From NCBI GenBank assembly GCA_034189325.1, contig JAXHUM010000043.1:5010-69009 (forward strand): a DNA stretch of 64,000 nucleotides, given 5' to 3'. Shown one piece after another: positions 59,418-64,000 of this stretch. The notes under the pieces are model-generated. The model worked only from the letters and a program-made list of their open reading frames with translations. It was not told the DNA's origin and made no database searches. Origin of the DNA: JAXHUM01 sp034189325 (GTDB lineage Bacteria; Desulfobacterota; DSM-4660; Desulfatiglandales; Desulfatiglandaceae). The translations under genes were made by a program, and so were the position numbers. Within the stretch, counting starts at the first letter, position 1; every line of letters starts with the position of its first letter.

Positions 59418-61304
59418 ATGTGCGGAATCTGCGGAATATTCAATCTAAACGGCGAGCCTGCCTCACCGGTCACCCTGCGAAAGATGACTGATGCCATTTA
59501 TCACCGCGGGCCGGACAGCGAAGGCTTCTACATTGACAGCTTCATAGGCCTCGGGCACCGAAGACTTTCGATTATTGATCTGTCAAGGGCCGGTCATCAG
59601 CCCATGTTTACCTCTGACAATCAATACGCGATTACATACAATGGCGAGGTGTATAACTTTCGAGAGATCAGAAAAGAGCTGGAAAGACTGGGACATGAAT
59701 TTTTGTCAAGAAGCGACACGGAAGTTGTTCTTCATGCCTATGTGGAATGGGCTGAGGAATGCGTGAGTCGTTTTAACGGCATGTTCGCGTTTGCCATATG
59801 GGACAAAACCAGGCAGGAGCTTTTTCTTGCCAGGGACCGTTATGGAATAAAACCCCTTTATTACACGTTTTGCGGAACCACGCTTGTTTTTGCGTCGGAA
59901 CAGAAGGCCATCCTTGAACATCCAGCCGTGACCAGAGAGATCGATCTGGAGGCCTTGATAGAGTATTTCACATTTCAAAACATATTTACGGATAAGACAC
60001 TGCTTAAAGATATCCGGCTTTTTCCCGCCGGATCCTGGGCCCGATTAGCCCTCGGCGCCTCGGGCCATGGCCTTTCAGGTCTGGATTTCCATCAATATTG
60101 GGATTTTGATTTTCGCGAACCGGAACACCCCGCTCCCAATGAAGAATATGTAGAAGAATTGGATCGCCTTTTTCGCCAGGCAGTCCGGAGGCAACTGGTG
60201 AGTGATGTGGAGTTGGGCTGTTATTTGAGCCGAGGTATGGACTCGGGCTCGATCACAGCCATAGCCGCTAGAGAACTCCCTTATATCAAGACCTTTACCT
60301 GTGGATTTGACCTTCATTCAGTGTCGGGACTGGAACTCGCTTTTGATGAACGTGAAAAGGCCGAGTACATGTCCTACCTTTTCAAAACCGAGCATTATGA
60401 AATGGTCCTGAAAGCGGGAGACATGGAACGGGTCTTGCCGGATCTGGCCTGGCATGTTGAGGAACCCAGGGTAGGGCAGAGCTATCCCAATTACTATGTG
60501 GCCCAGTTGGCCGGTAAATTCGTCAAGGTCGTCCTTGCGGGAACCGGGGGAGATGAGCTATTCGCAGGGTATCCGTGGCGCTATTACCGGGCCGTGGTTA
60601 ATGATTCATTTGAGAGTTACATTGACAAGTATTACCTCTTTTGGCAACGGCTCATACCCAATCAGGCAATCCGGAAGGTCTTTAGCCCAGTGTGGGAAAA
60701 CGTCGAACATGTCTGGACACGGGATATATTCAGGGATGTGGTCAAGGCCCGTTCCCGCGATTTCACGCGCCCGGAGGACTATATCAATCACTCCCTCTTT
60801 TTAGAGGCCAAGACTTTTCTCCACGGTCTTTTGGTTGTAGAGGACAAATTGAGTATGGCCCATAGCCTGGAAACACGGGTGCCGTTTCTGGATAATGACC
60901 TGGTAGACTTCGCTTGTCACTTGCCGATAGGCTTGAAGCTTGGAAATCTCACGGAAGTTGTTCGTATCAATGAAAACGAACCTGCCAAGGCAAGAAAATA
61001 CTTTGAAAAAACTAAGGATGGAAAACTCATTTTGAGGGAGGTGATGCAGCGCTATGTCCCGGCGGAAATTACAAACGGCATTAAGCAAGGCTTTTCCGCT
61101 CCTGACGCCTCCTGGTTCAAAGGAGAAAGCATCGATTACGTGAACCGGACTCTCTTTAACAACCAGGCCATGATTTACGACTACCTGGACAGAACAGCTG
61201 TTCACGAACTTATTGAGGAACATTTGAAGGGCAAACAGAATCGGAGGCTCCTGATTTGGTCTCTTCTCAATGTGGAATCCTGGATGAGAAGATACTTGAT
61301 GTGA
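59418..61304 (+). CDS. asnB: Asparagine synthetase-like, glutamine-hydrolysing
   Basis: A 628-residue protein: the N-terminal Ntn glutaminase starts MCGICGIF with catalytic Cys2, followed by HRGPDSEGFY and NGEVYNF. The C-terminal synthetase has GCYLSRGMDSGSITAI (SGGxDSS-like loop), GTGGDELFAGYPWRY and the RVPFLDNDLVD block. In polysaccharide loci such proteins amidate sugar acids or nucleotide-linked donors rather than aspartate; context favours that. The loop reads SRGMDSG, not SGGLDS. There is no clear ribosome site. Confidence 0.9.
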   Translation: MCGICGIFNLNGEPASPVTLRKMTDAIYHRGPDSEGFYIDSFIGLGHRRLSIIDLSRAGHQPMFTSDNQYAITYNGEVYNFREIRKELERLGHEFLSRSDTEVVLHAYVEWAEECVSRFNGMFAFAIWDKTRQELFLARDRYGIKPLYYTFCGTTLVFASEQKAILEHPAVTREIDLEALIEYFTFQNIFTDKTLLKDIRLFPAGSWARLALGASGHGLSGLDFHQYWDFDFREPEHPAPNEEYVEELDRLFRQAVRRQLVSDVELGCYLSRGMDSGSITAIAARELPYIKTFTCGFDLHSVSGLELAFDEREKAEYMSYLFKTEHYEMVLKAGDMERVLPDLAWHVEEPRVGQSYPNYYVAQLAGKFVKVVLAGTGGDELFAGYPWRYYRAVVNDSFESYIDKYYLFWQRLIPNQAIRKVFSPVWENVEHVWTRDIFRDVVKARSRDFTRPEDYINHSLFLEAKTFLHGLLVVEDKLSMAHSLETRVPFLDNDLVDFACHLPIGLKLGNLTEVVRINENEPAKARKYFEKTKDGKLILREVMQRYVPAEITNGIKQGFSAPDASWFKGESIDYVNRTLFNNQAMIYDYLDRTAVHELIEEHLKGKQNRRLLIWSLLNVESWMRRYLM

Positions 61305-61935
61305 CTATCCATTTGAAGTGAAAACAGAATGCAACGTGATCGACCTTTACCCTAGGGTCTTATAACTACGTGCTAATTTTCTGGTGGCTCTATTGCCCAT
61401 CTCAGTGCAGAGTGATCCTATGAGCTACGAGGAGACAAATATCCAGGTAATTCCTGCTTGGGAAGTTCAAATGGTTTTCCCGTCCTGGAACTCATGTGGA
61501 AAAACGGGTTGTGTACCCGGAATTCTGATGTCCCGAATGAAATTGACAATGCCGTACAATATGATGTTGGTGGCTTAGATGTTTGCCTATTTGCCTAAGA
61601 GCCGCCTACATTATTTGTATGCTGCTTTCTTTAAAAGCCAAGGTCGACGGTCTGGTGAAAAGTTTAATATCCGCGTTAGGCTACATCCTTGGTCACTAGG
61701 GCGTAAGATAACTACTCCTCAGTCCTGACGATCTACAAGCCTTGATCTTGAACATTTTACGAAACCGTTGAGATGCGGACTTTTTCAAATCCATCAAGCT
61801 TGATTTTATTGTTAACTGGGTATTTGGCATAGAATGGGTTCAAGGGGTCGTTATAGAAACTGGTTCTGCTATGAAATTACTTCTTTTGGTTTGTTCTTTG
61901 GGTAATCTTGAATGCTGACTCACGGAGTTAAAGGG
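61305..61935. other. Long AT-rich intergenic region with no clear gene
   Basis: About 630 bases with no convincing coding frame, although an ATG at 61912 could extend the next gene by 8 codons. A possible 64-codon frame at 61384-61578 has no ribosome site or family resemblance. A 16-base sequence at 61739-61754 is identical to one in the MITE-like element at 24851-24866. The region may hold decayed mobile DNA. Confidence 0.4.
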
Positions 61936-62976
61936 GTGAAGAAGACTCTGCATATCAAACATTCCAGGCCTTGGATAACAGGACAAGATCGGGCAAGGGT
62001 TAACGAGGTGATTCAAAGTGGGATGTTGGCAAGAGGAACTCTCAGTTCAACTTTTGAAAAAGAAGTGGCATCCTACAACGAATGTAAAGGGGGCATAGGA
62101 TTCCCCAGCGGGACTTCTGCACTTGCTTTTGCTCTTAAGTGTTTGGGTGCAGGCGCAGCCAGCGAAATTATTTTACCGACTTATGTCTGTTCATCTGTCT
62201 TGCATGCAGTACAGAGTGTAGGATCAAAACCAATATTATGCGATATCGGCGAGAATACGTGGAATATGACACCTGAGAGTGTGAGACCTCTTTTGAGTAG
62301 AAAGACAGCCGCCATTATTGTTGTCCATATTTTTGGTATACCTGCTGATGTCCGGGGCATAATGGAGTTTGGCATTCCAATCATTGAGGATTGCGCTCAA
62401 GCATTTGGTGCAGAATCAAAAAGCAAGAAAGTAGGTTCTATCGGTACCTTGGGTGTTTACTCCTTTCATGCCACCAAGTGTCTCACTACCGGGGAAGGGG
62501 GAATGGTGGTGACAAGAGAGGATGCCATACTCGACCGTATGAAAAAAACCAGAGAAGCTATTGGGGAAAATATGTATCCCTTGTCGGATATGCAGGCTGC
62601 TTTGGGACTTAGTCAACTTCGCCGATATAATGCTTTCCTTAAAAAACGGTCTGCTCTGGCATCAATCTATTTCGATGGTCTTCCGAATGATTTGACTAAG
62701 CGATTGTTTCGACAAGATGACGGAGAAATATTTTTCCGCTTTCCGTTGTATGGAGAGTTGGATTTTGAAACTTTAAGAAAGAATATGGGGCAGTATGACA
62801 TTCAGATCCGCAAAGGGGTGGATTTGCTCATCCACAGAAATCTTGGTCTTGAAGATGAGCAGTTTCCTCATGCAGTTGAAGCATTTAAAAAGACGATATG
62901 TCTCCCCCTTCATCCATCAATGGATGAACAAGACGTCAGATACGTTTCCACTACTTTGCGAGCAGCCCTGCTTTAG
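61936..62976 (+). CDS. DegT/DnrJ/EryC1 family aminotransferase, second copy
   Basis: A 346-residue PLP enzyme: GFPSGTSALAFALKCLG, VHIFGIPADVRGIM, IIEDCAQAFGA and FHATKCLTTGEGGM with the PLP lysine. It is divergent from the 58013 copy. GTG at 61936 has GGAG eight bases upstream and is preferred; an in-frame ATG at 61912 has only a poor site. It is three bases before the next gene, so both are co-transcribed. Confidence 0.87.
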   Translation: MKKTLHIKHSRPWITGQDRARVNEVIQSGMLARGTLSSTFEKEVASYNECKGGIGFPSGTSALAFALKCLGAGAASEIILPTYVCSSVLHAVQSVGSKPILCDIGENTWNMTPESVRPLLSRKTAAIIVVHIFGIPADVRGIMEFGIPIIEDCAQAFGAESKSKKVGSIGTLGVYSFHATKCLTTGEGGMVVTREDAILDRMKKTREAIGENMYPLSDMQAALGLSQLRRYNAFLKKRSALASIYFDGLPNDLTKRLFRQDDGEIFFRFPLYGELDFETLRKNMGQYDIQIRKGVDLLIHRNLGLEDEQFPHAVEAFKKTICLPLHPSMDEQDVRYVSTTLRAALL

Positions 62977-62979
62977 AAC

Positions 62980-64000
62980 ATGAATATGACGATTATTCTT
63001 GAACTGCCAGACTATAGCGATTACTACAATTCCAAAATAAAGGGGTTGGTGCATACACCATTTCAGAGTTATGAGTGGGCATGTTTTCACGAGAAATACT
63101 TTGGGGATAAGTTCTTTTTCTTGGCCCTAGAGGATGGAGGTATGTTTCGAGCTGGGCTTGTTCTGTTTAGAGCAGTAACACCCTATGGACGAATGTATTA
63201 CTCTTATGGTCGGTTCGGTACCGCAGGTTTTATGCTGAACGGTGTCCAGCACTTTTCGTTTGCTGATATACAGAAGGTGATCGTTGAGTTTATTGGCGCA
63301 ATCAGCGAATCGATCGACCCAGATCCTTTATCTCTCTCACTAGGCAGTCTGCAAATAGGGTATGATCAGGACAAAGAAATAAGGGCATTCAAAGATTACT
63401 GTAATAACGAATCCAAGCGGCACTTTTTTCGGACAAATCATATCGCAAACATTTTCCAGATAACGGACGATGGCGGGCAACTTTCTTTTCTCAAATATAA
63501 TAGAAGGAGTAACTTGTCAAGGAACCTTAAAAAGGCTAAGAAATGTGGTTTCGTCATCTCTCATTTGATAAATAAAAGCACTCTTGATACATGGCACAGG
63601 ATTCATTTGGAAAGGGTAGCCGAACTGGGAGGCAAACATTGGGACCTTTCATTTTTTCAGAAGATGTTAGAAGATCAAAATAGCGACACTTTTTTAAAAT
63701 TTTTCGGTGTGTGTCTGGGTAGAAAATTGGTAGGCGGAGCTTTTTGCATATTTAATAATTATGTGCTTGATATTTTTATGATGAGCACACTGCGGCAATT
63801 CCAAAAATTGGGTGCTAATCATCTTCTGACCGAACAGATATATACCTGGTGTATTCAGAATGGAATACAATATGTAAATTGGCAGGGATCCAATCCACCA
63901 AACGGCGGCGTTGCCATGTTCAAACGACAGTGGATGGCAGAAGAACATGCAATGCATTCTTTAAATATTATATTCGATCAAAACAGATTCGATTCTATCG
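62980..64000 (+). CDS. FemAB/GNAT-like acyltransferase, partial (cut by window edge)
   Basis: The frame is open from ATG 62980 to the last base (340 codons, no stop). The start MNMTIILELPDYSDYY is followed by a pattern of two acetyltransferase-like folds: FFFLALEDGGMFRAGLVL, then YNRRSNLSRNLKKAKKCGF and VCLGRKLVGGAFCIFNNYV, and GANHLLTEQIYTWCIQNG. This matches the FemAB/peptidoglycan-bridge and BioF2-like acetyltransferase (GNAT_acetyltransf 6) group. It may acylate an amino sugar made by the preceding aminotransferase. AT-rich. Confidence 0.75.
   Translation, partial: MNMTIILELPDYSDYYNSKIKGLVHTPFQSYEWACFHEKYFGDKFFFLALEDGGMFRAGLVLFRAVTPYGRMYYSYGRFGTAGFMLNGVQHFSFADIQKVIVEFIGAISESIDPDPLSLSLGSLQIGYDQDKEIRAFKDYCNNESKRHFFRTNHIANIFQITDDGGQLSFLKYNRRSNLSRNLKKAKKCGFVISHLINKSTLDTWHRIHLERVAELGGKHWDLSFFQKMLEDQNSDTFLKFFGVCLGRKLVGGAFCIFNNYVLDIFMMSTLRQFQKLGANHLLTEQIYTWCIQNGIQYVNWQGSNPPNGGVAMFKRQWMAEEHAMHSLNIIFDQNRFDSI

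Noticed and set aside
61384..61578. Small open frame of 64 codons
   Set aside because: No ribosome site, no recognisable family and AT-rich noncoding surroundings.
1..64000. CRISPR arrays, tRNA and rRNA genes
   Set aside because: No regularly spaced direct repeats and no cloverleaf or rRNA-like sequence was noticed on either strand by eye; a tRNA-scan would be needed to be certain.

Overview
The window looks like a chromosomal stretch from an anaerobic Deltaproteobacterium (Desulfobacterota), probably a sulfate reducer or syntroph. The reasons are a ferredoxin-linked 2-oxoglutarate oxidoreductase beside TCA genes, a monofunctional Ni-CO dehydrogenase, desulfoferrodoxin, rubrerythrins, rubredoxins and FprA, multihaem cytochromes c, a DVU0298-like HEAT protein, a DsrE-like protein and several selenocysteine genes. 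No rRNA, tRNA, CRISPR array or intact transposase was seen. Nearly everything from 1 to about 55.8 kb is on the minus strand. From 56.2 kb to the right edge everything is on the plus strand.

Layout (minus strand, read right to left). (a) 12.2-0 kb: an Old Yellow Enzyme homologue, then a secreted DUF547 protein, a secreted rhodanese, a flavin disulfide oxidoreductase, a TVP38 membrane protein and a glycosidase-DUF547 fusion. These run into a complete oxidative pentose phosphate set (gnd, zwf, pgl, glk) and a nitroreductase. (b) 22.0-13.2 kb: a compact operon for the oxidative half of the TCA cycle (thiol peroxidase, citrate synthase, aconitase, isocitrate dehydrogenase, korDABC, thioesterase), followed by a rubrerythrin. 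(c) 24.6-22.2 kb: an NfuA-like scaffold, two adjacent rhodanese genes whose catalytic position is an in-frame TGA (selenocysteine), one of them fused to a ferritin-like domain, and a sterol-desaturase-type oxygenase. (d) 30-24.9 kb: a DUF255 protein, an acyl/acetyl-CoA synthetase, a DUF4242 protein, a methyltransferase and a 141-bp MITE-like element. (e) 39.5-30 kb: a fused DUF4258/YgiT protein, a DUF4037 protein, an epimerase, an octahaem cytochrome and an RND/MMPL exporter with a LolA-like protein and an outer-membrane barrel. (f) 43.5-39.5 kb: cytochrome c7, a selenocysteine peroxiredoxin, DUF302, thioredoxin, ferredoxin and small Cys-rich proteins. (g) 55.8-43.6 kb: an oxygen and peroxide defence island under a GAF-PAS-AAA-Fis sigma-54 activator. 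It holds two flavodoxins, rubrerythrins, desulfoferrodoxin, rubredoxins, CooS, a histidine kinase, FprA and a DsrE-like protein. A sigma-54-like promoter and TGTCTC/GAGACA inverted repeats lie between the activator and the first gene.

The plus-strand part (56.2-64 kb) is the start of a surface-polysaccharide locus: an HTH regulator, a sugar-nucleotide epimerase, two DegT aminotransferases, an asparagine-synthase-like amidotransferase and a FemAB/GNAT-like protein cut by the window edge. It carries a relic of a 23S-rRNA-intervening-sequence (four-helix bundle) gene between degenerate inverted repeats, and becomes AT-richer towards the right end.

The most notable observation is three selenoprotein genes (23078-23920, 23933-24259, 42314-43033) that a standard gene caller would split or truncate. 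In all three, TGA replaces the catalytic cysteine of a redox or sulfur-transfer family, and a hairpin with GU in its loop follows directly.
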